Part shown: in pieces, positions 36,166 through 46,836 of the stretch
Numbering within the stretch: position 1 is the stretch's first letter
Layout of the letters: each line of letters starts with the position of its first letter
Assembly (NCBI GenBank): GCA_949948985.1
Contig: CATLIG010000004.1
Location: forward strand, 47,836-111,835
Direction: 5' to 3'
DNA length: 64,000 nt
Source of the DNA: an uncultured Clostridia bacterium
Lineage (GTDB): Bacteria; Bacillota; Clostridia; Lachnospirales; CAG-274
Position numbers and translations under genes: made by a program
Notes under the pieces: model-generated
Database searches by the model: none
Seen by the model: the letters and a program-made list of their open reading frames with translations, nothing else
Told to the model about the DNA's origin: nothing

Positions 36166-38220
36166 TTACTGTTTTTGCTGTTTAGCGCTACTCATTTCCT
36201 GAATATCGTAATGAATAATAACGTCTTCTTTTTTATATAAATAATAAAACCTGTCCACAATTCTGTCAGCCACAATAATACCCGAATCATAATTAGCGTC
36301 CATTAAAATAACAATAAATTGATTTTTTCTATAGCTCGTAGATACATCGCCTCTTCTAAGAGATTCGCTTATTGCTTTTTCCGCATACCCCAAAATCTCA
36401 TTTATATTACATAAATCAGGAAATCCTCCGTTTATATCAGTTAATCTGAAAAGCAGTAGCTGAACAGTCTGTTTTGTTCTTGAAATAGTTCTTTCAAGAA
36501 ATCTGTAAATTTTCTGAAATCCCTCATACTCGACCCGATACACGCCATTTTTAAATTCTTTTTCTTCCAGAAAAGCCTTTATGTATTCAATATCAATTTT
36601 TGTTTCCGCTTTAATTTCAATATTATCCTTTTCCTCACTGAAAAAATGATAAGTACCTTTTCCATTTTGCTTAACATAATATAAAGCTTTATCAGCACTG
36701 CTATATAAAGATGAGAAATCATCTCCGTTTTCTCCCGCGATAGAAATACCTATAGATGCTGAAACCTTTTTATTGGTTTCAGGTATATACAGTTTTTCGG
36801 ATAATCTTTTAAAAATCGTCTGAGCCTTATTTTCTATTTCATTTCTTAAAGCTTTTCCCTTAAAGAAAATAATAAACTCGTCCCCTCCTATTCTGCATAA
36901 AATATCAGTTTCACGAATAACGCTCTTTAAAGTTTCGGCAAATATCATAAGCATTTCATCGCCTACTATATGCCCAAAAGTATCGTTAATCCACTTAAAA
37001 TTGTCCATATCCATCATAAATAAAGCCCCACCGGCTTTTTTATCTTTAAGATACAGATTTATTGTATTTTCTGTATATTTCCTGTTCCATGCGCCTGTAA
37101 GACTGTCTTTCTGCGACTCGATTTTAATTGTATCGTTATATTTATCAAGAATAGTTTTTAAGAGCTGAGTACTTTCCTCAGCGAGATTTTTTGAATCCAT
37201 ATCATCGCTTATCTCAAAATCAATATCAAAGTCAATTCCACCCTCGTCAATAATGGAGATTAAAGTATCGACTATTTTAGGGTCAAATTGAGACCCTTTG
37301 CCCTTTTCAAGTTCAAATCTTACGTCTGAGTCATCAAGTTTTTCTTTGTAAATCCTGCCTCCGGTCATAGCGTCGTAAGCATCGGCAACATGGATAATTC
37401 TTGCCACAATCGGTATTTCCTCACCTTTAAGTCCATAGTTATAACCATGTCCGTCATATCTTTCATGATGATACATAGCTCCGTTAACAACATCTTTTAT
37501 AGATGTTACGTTTTTCAAAATCTCACTTCCAAAAAATGGATGTTTTTTTATTTCCTCAAATTCTTCTTCCGTAAGCTTTGACGGTTTTCCTATTGTATCG
37601 TCAGAAACATATATATTTCCAATATCATGAAGTAAAGCCACATAATACATATTAGAAACATCTTTTTCAGACCAGCCTAATTTTCTTGAAATCCAACCTG
37701 CGCACTTAGCCACGCGTACAGAATGACCTCTGTTGTATTTTCCTTTAGAATCAACAGCGTCAACAATTACACTAATAGCTTTAAAAGCGGCCTCCTCAAT
37801 TTGTTTTGTTTTACTCTTTATTTGTTTTTGAAGTCTTCGTTTAAGTTCCGCCTCTTCAATAGCGTGAAAAATTCTTTTTGTAATAACTTTAGCATCAAAA
37901 GGTCTGATAATAAAATCCGAAGCTCCAAGTTCAAGGGCTTCAATTTCTTTATTTTTATCACTATCCATAGTAATAAATATAACAGGAATATCCGAAGTTC
38001 TTTTATTTTCTTTAAGTCTTTTCATAATTTCAAATCCGTTCATCTCAGGGATATTGATATCCAATAAGACAAGGTCTGTTGTATGCTCGCTAAGATAAGC
38101 AATAGCTTCTTTACCGGATCTGCACAAAGCCAAATCAAAACTTTCTTTTAAAATTTCACAAATATATTTAAGATTTGTAATAACATCGTCAATAATAAGT
38201 ATATGCTTTTTTATTTTCAT
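36166..38220 (-). CDS. REC / HD-GYP / GGDEF cyclic-di-GMP regulator with a degenerate C-terminal cyclase-like domain
   Basis: Residues 5-120 form a receiver domain with the phosphorylation site D54; the usual conserved Lys is Arg (R105). Residues about 145-330 are HD-GYP with HD at 198-199 and HHERYDGHGYNYG at 251-263 (GYN replaces GYP). Residues 365-525 are GGDEF, with GGDEF at 444-448 and the inhibition site RETD at 435-438. The last 120 residues resemble a second GGDEF fold, with SLRRGD and YRKNQF where the signature should be. It could both make and break c-di-GMP under phosphorelay control. No histidine kinase is adjacent. It is a single-gene unit. Confidence 0.9.
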   Translation of the reverse strand: MKIKKHILIIDDVITNLKYICEILKESFDLALCRSGKEAIAYLSEHTTDLVLLDINIPEMNGFEIMKRLKENKRTSDIPVIFITMDSDKNKEIEALELGASDFIIRPFDAKVITKRIFHAIEEAELKRRLQKQIKSKTKQIEEAAFKAISVIVDAVDSKGKYNRGHSVRVAKCAGWISRKLGWSEKDVSNMYYVALLHDIGNIYVSDDTIGKPSKLTEEEFEEIKKHPFFGSEILKNVTSIKDVVNGAMYHHERYDGHGYNYGLKGEEIPIVARIIHVADAYDAMTGGRIYKEKLDDSDVRFELEKGKGSQFDPKIVDTLISIIDEGGIDFDIDFEISDDMDSKNLAEESTQLLKTILDKYNDTIKIESQKDSLTGAWNRKYTENTINLYLKDKKAGGALFMMDMDNFKWINDTFGHIVGDEMLMIFAETLKSVIRETDILCRIGGDEFIIFFKGKALRNEIENKAQTIFKRLSEKLYIPETNKKVSASIGISIAGENGDDFSSLYSSADKALYYVKQNGKGTYHFFSEEKDNIEIKAETKIDIEYIKAFLEEKEFKNGVYRVEYEGFQKIYRFLERTISRTKQTVQLLLFRLTDINGGFPDLCNINEILGYAEKAISESLRRGDVSTSYRKNQFIVILMDANYDSGIIVADRIVDRFYYLYKKEDVIIHYDIQEMSSAKQQKQ

Positions 38221-38387
38221 AAATAAATTCCTTTCAGAACTCCAATAAAAAACAAATTACAATTTGTTATAAATAGTTAAAATAATTTATAATAATACTA
38301 TCACATTTAATGATAATTTACAACACATATATGTAAAATATCGTTAAAATCGATTCTAAAATAATTTTTACAAAACAAAAGATGACG

Positions 38388-38418
38388 TACATAGCCGTAG
38401 TTCTATGTCGGCTGATAA
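38388..38418. repeat. Short GC-rich repeat, first copy
   Basis: TAGCCGTAGTTCTATGTCGG and CTGA resemble the block near 38731. It can also form an ACATAG/CTATGT hairpin. Its function is unknown. The gap 38221-39132 (912 bp) contains this pair, two family B elements and one hairpin, and no credible gene. Confidence 0.4.
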
Positions 38419-38480
38419 AACATAAAAAATAATTTATATACACCAAACTTATTTACCTTTAAAGTTATTTGACTTAAAAA

Positions 38481-38637
38481 AGACCTGTTCTAACCTCCCG
38501 CAGCAACGATTGATAAAAGATTTTTTTCAGACTAGGCCTGATTTTTACAGTAACTTTTCAAATGTTTCAAAAAAATCAGACAAAGTATGACGGAAAAAAT
38601 TCTGTCAAGCAATACTACAGTGGTTTAAAACAGGTCT
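38481..38637. repeat. Family B MITE-like element, complete copy
   Basis: This 157-bp copy has clear ends: AGACCTGTTCTAACC...GATTGATAAAAGA on the left, and on the other strand AGACCTGTTTTAAACC...GCTTGACAGAATT. The terminal inverted repeats are about 45 bp. The middle CTGATTTTTACAG...AAAAAAATCAG is itself a hairpin. It codes for nothing, which fits a miniature inverted-repeat element mobilised in trans. Confidence 0.85.
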
Positions 38638-38728
38638 AATAAAAGAATATAGGCAATCAACTTGAAAATGAGCAAAAGGAAAGGAGATAAAAATTATTTT
38701 CACAAGGCAGTGGAATAAGAGCGTAGCC

Positions 38729-38756
38729 GTAGCCTACACCGACTGACTGGGATGCA
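38729..38756. repeat. Short GC-rich repeat, second copy
   Basis: GTAGCCGTAGCCTACACCGA and CTGA match the block at 38388 with a few changes. The surrounding 60 bp is distinctly more GC-rich than the neighbouring gap. Confidence 0.4.
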
Positions 38757-38765
38757 TAGGCGAGC

Positions 38766-38808
38766 GGCAAATGGATAAAATAACAATCAATTATTTTATC
38801 CATTTGCC
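38766..38808. terminator. Strong hairpin downstream of ilvB (perfect 18-bp stem)
   Basis: GGCAAATGGATAAAATAA pairs perfectly with TTATTTTATCCATTTGCC around a 7-nt loop. It lies about 325 bp downstream of ilvB and has no T-tract on either strand, so it is a weak terminator candidate or an RNA-stabilising hairpin. Confidence 0.5.
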
Positions 38809-39011
38809 AAGTTATTATCTATATACTCCCTGAAAAATGGGTACAGTAATAATTATAATATAATAAAAATCTTGTTTTACCCATAATGTAAAAAATAATC
38901 TTATTTTTGTAAAAATTTATTTTATTTACTAAATTAGCAAAACAATAATTATATTCAAATCCGCCTACAGCAATTCTGGATTGCTGTAATAAAGATTTTG
39001 GCTTCATACTT

Positions 39012-39100
39012 TATCTGATTTTTCAAAATATCAAAAAAATTCCAGCAAAACTAAATATTATTTGATAAAAAATCTCTTGTCAATTATCACTACCTATATT
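39012..39100. repeat. Family B element, right-half copy
   Basis: It contains TGATTTTTCAAAATATCAAA and AAAAAATCTCTTGTCAATTA, matching the right half of the copy at 9025-9186. It lies directly downstream of ilvB. Confidence 0.55.
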
Positions 39101-39132
39101 ATATAACATATATATATTTATCTTTTTTTGAT

Positions 39133-40815
39133 TTACTCTCCGCAAAAATCGTCAAAAGTAATAATGTCTTCCGCACTTTTACCGGCAGGAATCATAGGCA
39201 ATACCTTTTCATCAATATTAATTTCACAGTTAATAACACAAGTCTTATTAAGTTCAATAGCCTTTTTAATAGCGTCATCAACCTCTTCAGGCCTTGTTAC
39301 ATTAAATGGAACAGCCTTATAAGCTTCGGCAAGTTTTAAAAAGTCAGTAGCCTTGTCCAAAACCGTATTAGAATATCTTGCGTCATAGAACATATTTTGC
39401 CATTGTCGTACCATACCCAAAACGTGATTGTTAATAAGTACAACAATAACAGGCAAATCATTAGCGACAGATGTTGCAAGTTCAATATTGTTCATATAGA
39501 AACATCCATCACCCGCAATATCAAAAACAACCTTGTCAGGGCAACCGGCCTTAGCTCCTATAGCTGCGCCAAGACCATAACCCATAGTACCAAGTCCGCC
39601 GGAAGTCAGAAGACTGCGTGGATGTTCATAGTCAATAAACTGGCATGCCCACATTTGATGCTGACCTACTTCTGTTGCGATAATCGCCTCACCTTTTGTA
39701 ATAGCGCTTATCCTTTCCATAATGTACTGAGGTTTAAGCTCTTTCTCATCAGCATATTTAAGTGGGAATTCCTTTTCATATTCTTTAACCTTGCTCATCC
39801 ATTTATCATGTTTTTGATTTTCAAGTCTTTTATTGAGAATTTTAAGAATTTCTTTGCAATCGCCAATAATAGAACTGTATGTATTAACATTTTTGTTAAT
39901 TTCAGCAGCGTCAATATCAATATGCAAGACTTTTGCGTCAGGAGCAAATTTATTAATATTTGTGGCAACACGGTCACTGAATCTCGCTCCTACAGCTATA
40001 AGTAAATCGCATTCATTAACAAGCAGATTTGAAGCCTTTGTACCATGCATACCTATCATTCCCGTAAATCTTGGGTTGCTTGACGGAATTCCTCCAAGTC
40101 CCATAGCCGAAAGACAAATGGGAGCATCAATTTTATCAATAAATTCACTAATCTCATTTGAGGCATCAGATGAAACAATACCTCCTCCAGCATAAACAAA
40201 AGGTTTTTCTGAAGAATTTATAAGCTCTAACGCCTTTTTTATATCTTCCTCTGTAATATTCTCAGTAATCCTTTTAACTTCTATCGGTTCTTTTTTTTCA
40301 TATTCAGCAAAATTTGCCGTAGCGTCTTTAGTAATATCAATAAGAACAGGACCCTGCCTTCCTTCTTTAGCTATATAAAAAGCTTTTCTTACAGTATCAG
40401 CAAGCTTATTAACATCTTTAACAATAAAATTATGTTTTGTGATAGGCATTGTAATTCCCGCTATATCAACCTCCTGAAAACTATCCTTACCCAAAAGCGG
40501 CAAAGCAACATTTCCAGTAATAGCAACCATTGGAATACTGTCCATATAAGCTGTAGCTATTCCTGTAACAAGATTTGTAGCCCCCGGACCGCTTGTTGCA
40601 AGACATACTCCAACCTTTCCTGTAGCTCTGGCATAACCGTCGGCTGCATGGGCCGCGCCTTGTTCATGAGATGTAAGATAATGTTTTATCTCATCTCTGT
40701 GTTTATATAAAGCGTCATAAATATTAAGAACAGCCCCTCCGGGATAACCAAAAATGGTATCAACTCCCTGTTCTTTTAAACATTCAATTAAAATTTCCGA
40801 ACCGTTTAACAGCAT
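39133..40815 (-). CDS. ilvB: Acetolactate synthase, large (catalytic) subunit
   Basis: The 560-aa thiamine-diphosphate enzyme has FGYPGGAVLNIYDALYK, the catalytic-Glu region TSHEQGAAHAADGYARATG, and the ThDP-binding GDGCFYMNNIELATSVANDLP. It makes 2-acetolactate or 2-aceto-2-hydroxybutyrate for Val/Leu or Ile. Its regulatory subunit IlvN lies about 14 kb upstream on the same strand. It starts 15 bp after ilvD, so ilvD-ilvB form one unit. Confidence 0.97.
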   Translation of the reverse strand: MLLNGSEILIECLKEQGVDTIFGYPGGAVLNIYDALYKHRDEIKHYLTSHEQGAAHAADGYARATGKVGVCLATSGPGATNLVTGIATAYMDSIPMVAITGNVALPLLGKDSFQEVDIAGITMPITKHNFIVKDVNKLADTVRKAFYIAKEGRQGPVLIDITKDATANFAEYEKKEPIEVKRITENITEEDIKKALELINSSEKPFVYAGGGIVSSDASNEISEFIDKIDAPICLSAMGLGGIPSSNPRFTGMIGMHGTKASNLLVNECDLLIAVGARFSDRVATNINKFAPDAKVLHIDIDAAEINKNVNTYSSIIGDCKEILKILNKRLENQKHDKWMSKVKEYEKEFPLKYADEKELKPQYIMERISAITKGEAIIATEVGQHQMWACQFIDYEHPRSLLTSGGLGTMGYGLGAAIGAKAGCPDKVVFDIAGDGCFYMNNIELATSVANDLPVIVVLINNHVLGMVRQWQNMFYDARYSNTVLDKATDFLKLAEAYKAVPFNVTRPEEVDDAIKKAIELNKTCVINCEINIDEKVLPMIPAGKSAEDIITFDDFCGE

Positions 40816-40830
40816 TATATCCCTCCTATA

Positions 40831-42501
40831 TTATTCAAGAATAGCTCCCTTATCAGCACTTGAAACAAGTCTGGCATATCTTGAAAGATAACCTTTTTTA
40901 ATTTTAGGTTCAGGCGCAACCCATTTAGCTCTTCTTTCAGTCAAAATTTCATCAGAAACTCTTACGGAAAGAAGACCCTCATTAATGTCTATATCAATAA
41001 TATCTCCTTCCTCAACAAGAGCAATATTTCCGCCTGCCGCCGCCTCAGGTGAAGCATGACCAATACTTGCCCCTCTTGACGCACCGCTGAAACGTCCATC
41101 TGTTACAAGAGCAACCTCTTTATCAAGCTTCATACCGGCTAAAGCAGAAGTCGGGGAAAGCATTTCTCTCATACCCGGTCCGCCTTTAGGACCTTCATAT
41201 CTGATAATCACAACATCTCCACTTATAATTTTTCCTCCGAAAATAGCTGAAATAGCAGCTTCTTCTGAATCAAATACCCTTGCCGGTCCTGAATGTTTAA
41301 GCATTTCAGGAGCAACAGCACTTCTTTTAACAACAGCGCCGTTAAGAGCAATATTTCCTTTTAAAACAGCGATACCGCCTGTTTTTGAATAAGGATTTTC
41401 AACAGGACGAATAATTTCAGTATTTTTATTGTATGCGTTTTCAATATTTTCCCCTACTGTTTTCAAAGTAACAGTAAGATTGTCAAGTTCCAAAAGACCA
41501 AGCTTTTTAATTTCACTCATAACTGCAGGAATACCTCCCGCCTCGTTAAGTTCCTCAATATAATTAGGTCCTGCCGGAGCAAGGTGGCAAAGATTAGGAG
41601 TTTTATCACTTATTTCATTTGCCATATCAAGAGTAATCTCAACGCCAGCCTCATGAGCGATAGCTGGCAGATGAAGCATAGAATTTGTAGAACAGCCTAA
41701 AGCCATATCCATAGTAAGAGCGTTTCTAAACGCTTTTTCATTCATAATATCTCTTGGCTTAATATTTTTTTCAACCAATTTCATAATCTGCATACCTGCG
41801 TGCTTTGCAAGACCTATTCTGTCACCATATACAGCCGGAATAGTTCCATTTCCTGGCAAAGCCATACCAATTACCTCTGAAAGGCAGTTCATAGAATTAG
41901 CCGTATACATACCAGAACAAGAACCACAGCTCGGACAGGATTTATCTTCATACTCTTTTAACTCGGTTTCATTAATAATACCTGCCTCAAAAGCGCCTAC
42001 CGCCTCAAAAGTCTTTGAAAGACTAAGTTTTTCTCTGTCCGCTCCGCATTTTAAATGACCGGCGAGCATAGGACCGCCGCTTACAACAATAGCTGGAATA
42101 TTAAGCCTTGCCGCAGCCATAAGCATACCCGGAACAATTTTATCACAGTTAGGAATAAGCACCAAACCGTCAAAACCATGAGCCGTAGCAAGACATTCAA
42201 CAGAATCAGCAATAAGTTCTCTTGTAGGGAGAGAATAGTGCATACCTATATGTCCCATAGCGATACCATCGCATACGCCGATAGCCGGAACCTCAATAGG
42301 AGTACCTCCCGCCGCCAAAATACCGGCTTTTGCCGCCTTAGCAATATTATCAAGGTGCATATGTCCGGGAACAATCTCGCTCTGAGCGTTGACAACTCCT
42401 ATAAGGGGTCTTGAAAGCTCCTCATCAGTATATCCCATAGCTTTAAATAAAGACCTATGCGGAGTTTTATCTGGTCCTTTTTTCACTCTGTCACTAATCA
42501 T
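40831..42501 (-). CDS. ilvD: Dihydroxy-acid dehydratase
   Basis: The 556-aa enzyme contains the iron-sulfur ligand regions PNCDK and [17 protein letters not shown], plus [20 protein letters not shown] and [14 protein letters not shown]. It dehydrates dihydroxy-isovalerate and its methyl homologue to 2-oxo acids. The start is the ATG at 42501, eight bases after GGAGG; an ATG at 42516 is part of that site. It is upstream of ilvB. Confidence 0.97.
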   Translation of the reverse strand: MISDRVKKGPDKTPHRSLFKAMGYTDEELSRPLIGVVNAQSEIVPGHMHLDNIAKAAKAGILAAGGTPIEVPAIGVCDGIAMGHIGMHYSLPTRELIADSVECLATAHGFDGLVLIPNCDKIVPGMLMAAARLNIPAIVVSGGPMLAGHLKCGADREKLSLSKTFEAVGAFEAGIINETELKEYEDKSCPSCGSCSGMYTANSMNCLSEVIGMALPGNGTIPAVYGDRIGLAKHAGMQIMKLVEKNIKPRDIMNEKAFRNALTMDMALGCSTNSMLHLPAIAHEAGVEITLDMANEISDKTPNLCHLAPAGPNYIEELNEAGGIPAVMSEIKKLGLLELDNLTVTLKTVGENIENAYNKNTEIIRPVENPYSKTGGIAVLKGNIALNGAVVKRSAVAPEMLKHSGPARVFDSEEAAISAIFGGKIISGDVVIIRYEGPKGGPGMREMLSPTSALAGMKLDKEVALVTDGRFSGASRGASIGHASPEAAAGGNIALVEEGDIIDIDINEGLLSVRVSDEILTERRAKWVAPEPKIKKGYLSRYARLVSSADKGAILE

Positions 42502-42537
42502 ATTAAAAACCTCCATATATAATAATATATTTTTTTA

Positions 42538-42570
42538 ATTGTTTTACAATAAAAATTTTAATTGCCGCTT
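42538..42570. repeat. Family A repeat, half copy 10
   Basis: AATTGTTTTACAATAAAAAT, TTTAATTGCCGCTTG resembles the right arm of the copy at 36061 in compressed form. It lies just upstream of ilvD. Confidence 0.4.
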
Positions 42571-42583
42571 GTAAGACATTTAA

Positions 42584-44613
42584 TTACTTCCAGTTGGTAA
42601 AACTTCTTCCATCCGGCAAAACATATTTTTCACATATACTGCCCATATCAGTTATGCCTACAACCCATAAAAGTCCATTAAAAAATTCTTTTTTTCTTAT
42701 TTTAATTATATTTTCTTCTTTTTCAGTATCGGAATTATACCACACTTCTCCGTTAAAGTCAAAACTTCCGATGTCATCGCCGAAAAAGTCAAAAAATAAG
42801 ATTTTGTTATCTTTTTCATAAGCCAAAATTCCGCTTTTATCAACAATCAAAGAATTTTTGTCTACACCTTTTTTTATAATATTTCCGTTTTTTCCGATAA
42901 TATCAACTTCTTCGCCAATGACAACTCTGTACACTCCCAAATCTTTGTAAAAATAATAATTAGAAGATGATTCCTCTTCTATAAAAGCAACACCGCCAAT
43001 TTCATTATATCCATATTTTTCAGCATCGAATTTAACACTTCCGTCAGAATTTAAAATATAATAATTATAAGAATATTCCTCTTTGGGATTTTCTTTTTTT
43101 CCAATAAACTCACCGTTACTTTGCGGCTCAAGGTATGAAAAACCATTAACTAATTTCTCACTATAACTGCGGTATAATATATATTCATTTTTTATTTCAT
43201 CTATTTTTCTGACAAAAACAATATTAGAACCAATAGAATACTTAAATTCCCAATTTTTATCAGCCTTAAATCTTTTATATATTTTGCCGTCAGTTTTAGC
43301 AATAGAATAACTTCCGTCTTTATTTTTAAGTATAAAAGTGTTATTATAGCATTTTGTATTTATAGGGATGTACTTATTTTCAAAAATAACTTTTCCGTTT
43401 TTATCAACAACTCCCATAGAATCACAAACACCTTCAGAATTGTAATTTATACATCTATAGTATCCATCACCCATATAATCAATATCATCAAAAACCCGTT
43501 CTTCACTTTCAATATCATAAACGCCCTCTTTATTATAATCTCCCATATCCGGAAGAATTCTGACATTAGCATACTTATCAGCAACAACATAAGTCATAAA
43601 ATAAAAACGACCTCCGTTAATATTTTTCAGACGTATATCTCCTTTTTGGTCAACAATAACACATCTTCCAACACCCGGACCAATCTGTACAGTAAACGCT
43701 GCGTATTTTCTGTCAGGAGGATATATATACCCCTTTTCATTATTGGAGTATCTTTTACCCGAGCTGTCAATATAACCGTCAATATACCGTTCACTGCCAA
43801 TTATATTCCGTTCATTCTTATATATTTCATAATTTAAATAAGTTGACCGCCCGTCATAATCATATGCCCAAGCAATATCGCCGTAAGGATAATAGTCTTT
43901 TTCCGGTATAGGATTTTCCTCTATAAAGTCTTTGCACTTAAATAATCTTAAAAATGTAACTGTAGCCTGCTCACGGGTATAATATCCGTCAGGGTCATAA
44001 TTATTATCAGAATCTCCAAGCATAACTCCATATCTGTACATATGGTTTATTTCTTTTCTTGCCCAGCTTCTGATATCTCCACCATCGTTAAATGAATGCG
44101 GGACACAGCATTCGGAAACGCTGTTGGCAGGAGCTTTCATATGTATTTCCGAAATAATATTGGTTTTAATATTCAAAGTATTGTAAAGCATTTTTGCCGA
44201 CTCCTGTCTTCTTATAGGATTGTAGGGAGCAAACTTGTTATCTCCTACACCGCTAACAATACCATTTTCAGCACATATAAGCACATATAAACTGTCAGTA
44301 TCTGAAAAACTTGTATTTCCTGTTTCATATTTAAAATCCTTGTCCCAGGCTTTCATCACAGCTATACACAACTTGCAGAACTATTCACGGGTTATATTCC
44401 TGTTAAAATCCATTTGCAGATTTTCAGGAACAAGCCCTAATTTTACAGCTTCCCCAACTTCTTTTTTTGCCCACTCGGAAACACCATCAAGCTCTCTTTC
44501 CGAAATAGTTGAAACTAAATTCAATGCATTAATTTCCTCTTTTCAAAAACACTGACCGAAAATACCGCCCCTGCCATAAGACTGCTTAATATAAAATATA
44601 AAAATTTTCTCAT
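42584..44613 (-). pseudogene. Disrupted SLH-domain surface protein (paralogue of the next gene)
   Basis: A good start (GAAAGGAGAT then ATG at 44613) opens a signal peptide like that of the neighbour (MRKFLYFILSSLMAGAVFSV), but the frame ends in TGA within 30 codons. A one-base loss at GTTTTTGAAAAG near 44545 restores the frame (VF-G-KEEINAL...). The first SLH domain then hits a TAG at 44381-44383, where the paralogue reads ITRKEFCKLC. After it, 595 codons are open: two SLH modules (e.g. SWARKEINHMYRYGVMLG) and WG-type beta repeats. Two separate lesions mark it as a pseudogene, though the downstream part could still be made from an internal start. Confidence 0.85.
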
Positions 44614-44655
44614 ATCAAACAATCTCCTTTCTGAAAAATAAATTATCAATAATCT

Positions 44656-46542
44656 TTATATAAATCTTTTCCCTTGAGGAGTAATATAAATTCCGTTTAT
44701 GTTTTCCTTGTCATCATCGTGGTAATAGTTTTCTACAAAAAGCATGCCATTTATAAATTTAATTTTAATTTTCGTACTGCTACTGTAAACATTGCTTAAA
44801 TCAACTTTTCCAAGTTCACTTCCATAAAAATCAAAGAAATTAATTATATTTCTATCTGTAATATAAGCAAAAACGCCGCTTTTGTCAACAAGTAAATCTC
44901 TGCTGATATCTTTTTTTATTATTTTTCCGTTTTTATCAACAATATCGCATAAACCGCTTTCACCGTTATCTTTAAGAACCTTGTAAAAATCAAACCCGTC
45001 AACTTTTTCCACATTTTTATATCCAAGGCTTCCGGCATCAAATTTAACTGTTCCGTCAGCATTTAAAATATAATTGTGAAAATGCGGTCCTCTTACAATA
45101 GCCTCGTTATTTTCCGTAAGCGTCACATAATCATACTCTTTTGCTATGCCGCTATAACACCTGTAAAATATATGCTTGTCATTCTTTTCATTATAAAAAT
45201 GAGCGTTTGTACCAATAGAATCCAAAAGTGACCAAGAAGAATTAACCTTAAAATGTTTCAGAACTTCGCATTTTGAATTTAAAATATCAAAACCTCCGTT
45301 TTTGTTGACAAGAACAAAAACTCCGTTATAAATTTTTGTAAATTGACCGCTGCTATGTTTATAACCCTTAGACTTATCAAGAATAACATTTCCTTTTGAA
45401 TCAATAATGCTTGAAGAAAAATCAGCATCAATAAATTCACATAAATTATCACCTATATAAGATATCATTCCATTTCCGCTGAAAATCTCTTTCATATCGG
45501 GTAAACTATACATAGTTGAATTAGAAAAAGTTTTATCAAAATTAACGACGAAATTAGATCCTAGCAAAAAAGCGTCATAATTAATTACCTCAGATTCGTT
45601 GCCCTCTTTGTCAACAACTGTTCCGCCGCCAACACCAACTCCTGTACTTGTTATAAAAACTCCTAGTTTTTTATCAAATGGATAAATATATCCTTTTTCT
45701 TTTTCAGTGTATTTATTCCCTTTGCTGTCAATATAATCAGCTTTATAATTTTCTTTGCTGTATCCGTAGGCATATGCTTCTCCGTCAGAAATATAATCTT
45801 TGGCAGTCTGACCACAAGGATAATACTCCACATCAGGAACAGGATTCACCTCCATATTGCCATAACAGTTAAACAGTCTCAAAAAAGTACAAATAGCCTG
45901 TTCTCTTGTATAAAAACCGTCAGGGTCATAATTATTGTCAGAAACACCAAGCATAACGCCATATCTGTACATATGATTAATTTCATTTCTAGCCCAGTTT
46001 TTTATTTCACCGCCATCGTCAAAAGAATGAGGAATACAGCACTCTAAAGCAGTATCTACGGATTTTCCATGCATTTCCGAAACAACTATAGTTCCATTAT
46101 TCAAAGTATTATACAACATTCTGGCTGCTTCCTGTCTTTTAATAGAATTATCGGGAGCAAATTTATTGTTTCCAACTCCGCTTACAATACCTTTTTCTGC
46201 GCAAAGTAAAATATCTTCATCATTTGTATCAAAAAAATTCAGATTTCCTTTTTTGTATTCAAGTCCGTTATTCCATGCTTTCATTACAGCAGAGCATAGT
46301 TTGCAGAATTCTTTACGGGTTATATTTTTAGTATAATCTCCTTGTAATTCCTTAGGTACAATACCATTTTCAATCGCCTCTTTTACCTCTTTTTCCGCCC
46401 ATTTTGAAATCCCTTCAAGAGTGCTTTGGGAAACAGCTGAAACCGCACTAGAAGAAGTAATCGCCTCATCACCGAAAACATAAACTGAAAATACCACTCC
46501 CATCATAATACCACTGATTAAAAAACAAAAAACATTTTTCAT
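44656..46542 (-). CDS. S-layer homology (SLH) surface protein with WG-type repeats
   Basis: The 628-aa protein begins with a signal peptide (about residues 1-24, ending VYVFG). Three SLH modules follow to about residue 215, each with W, G and Y/F landmarks such as WARNEINHMYRYGVMLG and a TREQA box. The remaining 400 residues are a beta-rich region with repeats of the form IVDKNGKII and IDSKGNVI, typical of WG repeats. SLH domains bind pyruvylated secondary cell-wall polymers, so it is likely attached to the cell surface. It is the intact copy of a tandem pair. The ligand of the repeat domain is unknown. Confidence 0.88.
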   Translation of the reverse strand: MKNVFCFLISGIMMGVVFSVYVFGDEAITSSSAVSAVSQSTLEGISKWAEKEVKEAIENGIVPKELQGDYTKNITRKEFCKLCSAVMKAWNNGLEYKKGNLNFFDTNDEDILLCAEKGIVSGVGNNKFAPDNSIKRQEAARMLYNTLNNGTIVVSEMHGKSVDTALECCIPHSFDDGGEIKNWARNEINHMYRYGVMLGVSDNNYDPDGFYTREQAICTFLRLFNCYGNMEVNPVPDVEYYPCGQTAKDYISDGEAYAYGYSKENYKADYIDSKGNKYTEKEKGYIYPFDKKLGVFITSTGVGVGGGTVVDKEGNESEVINYDAFLLGSNFVVNFDKTFSNSTMYSLPDMKEIFSGNGMISYIGDNLCEFIDADFSSSIIDSKGNVILDKSKGYKHSSGQFTKIYNGVFVLVNKNGGFDILNSKCEVLKHFKVNSSWSLLDSIGTNAHFYNEKNDKHIFYRCYSGIAKEYDYVTLTENNEAIVRGPHFHNYILNADGTVKFDAGSLGYKNVEKVDGFDFYKVLKDNGESGLCDIVDKNGKIIKKDISRDLLVDKSGVFAYITDRNIINFFDFYGSELGKVDLSNVYSSSTKIKIKFINGMLFVENYYHDDDKENINGIYITPQGKRFI

Positions 46543-46712
46543 AAAATAAACACTTCCTTAAAATAAAATTAATTAAAATATTGCCATCAGAATAGCATAA
46601 AAATCTATTAAATTTGCGTTTATAAGATGTAGAAGCAGCAAATACTTTCTCTGTCATAAAAATACCTATTAAAAAAACAATATAACAAAAAACTCTCCCA
46701 TTAAAATATTTG

Positions 46713-46737
46713 CGCCTGCCGGAAACACCGACAGGCG
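46713..46737 (-). terminator. Hairpin downstream of the PepSY gene
   Basis: CGCCTG-CGG pairs with CCG-CAGGCG with one mismatch around a 5-nt loop. An AT-rich but not pure T-tract follows on the minus strand, so termination is likely but not certain. Confidence 0.55.
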
Positions 46738-46836
46738 TAAAAATAGTTTCCGCCTATCAGGCAGTAATATGCATTAAAGTTTTTCAATAAAAATCTTTCC
46801 TAATCTTTTAGTAAATAATAATCTTCTAAAATCATT

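Noticed and set aside
38819..39007. 62-codon frame on the minus strand
   Set aside because: It has no ribosome site, its composition is low-complexity and it lies in a repeat-rich gap.
39397..40005. 202-codon plus-strand frame opposite ilvB
   Set aside because: It is a mirror frame of a well-conserved enzyme with no ribosome site or promoter.
44381..44383. TAG read through as an amino acid (recoding) in the SLH paralogue
   Set aside because: A separate frameshift upstream already breaks the gene, so decay is simpler than recoding. No recoding element was seen.
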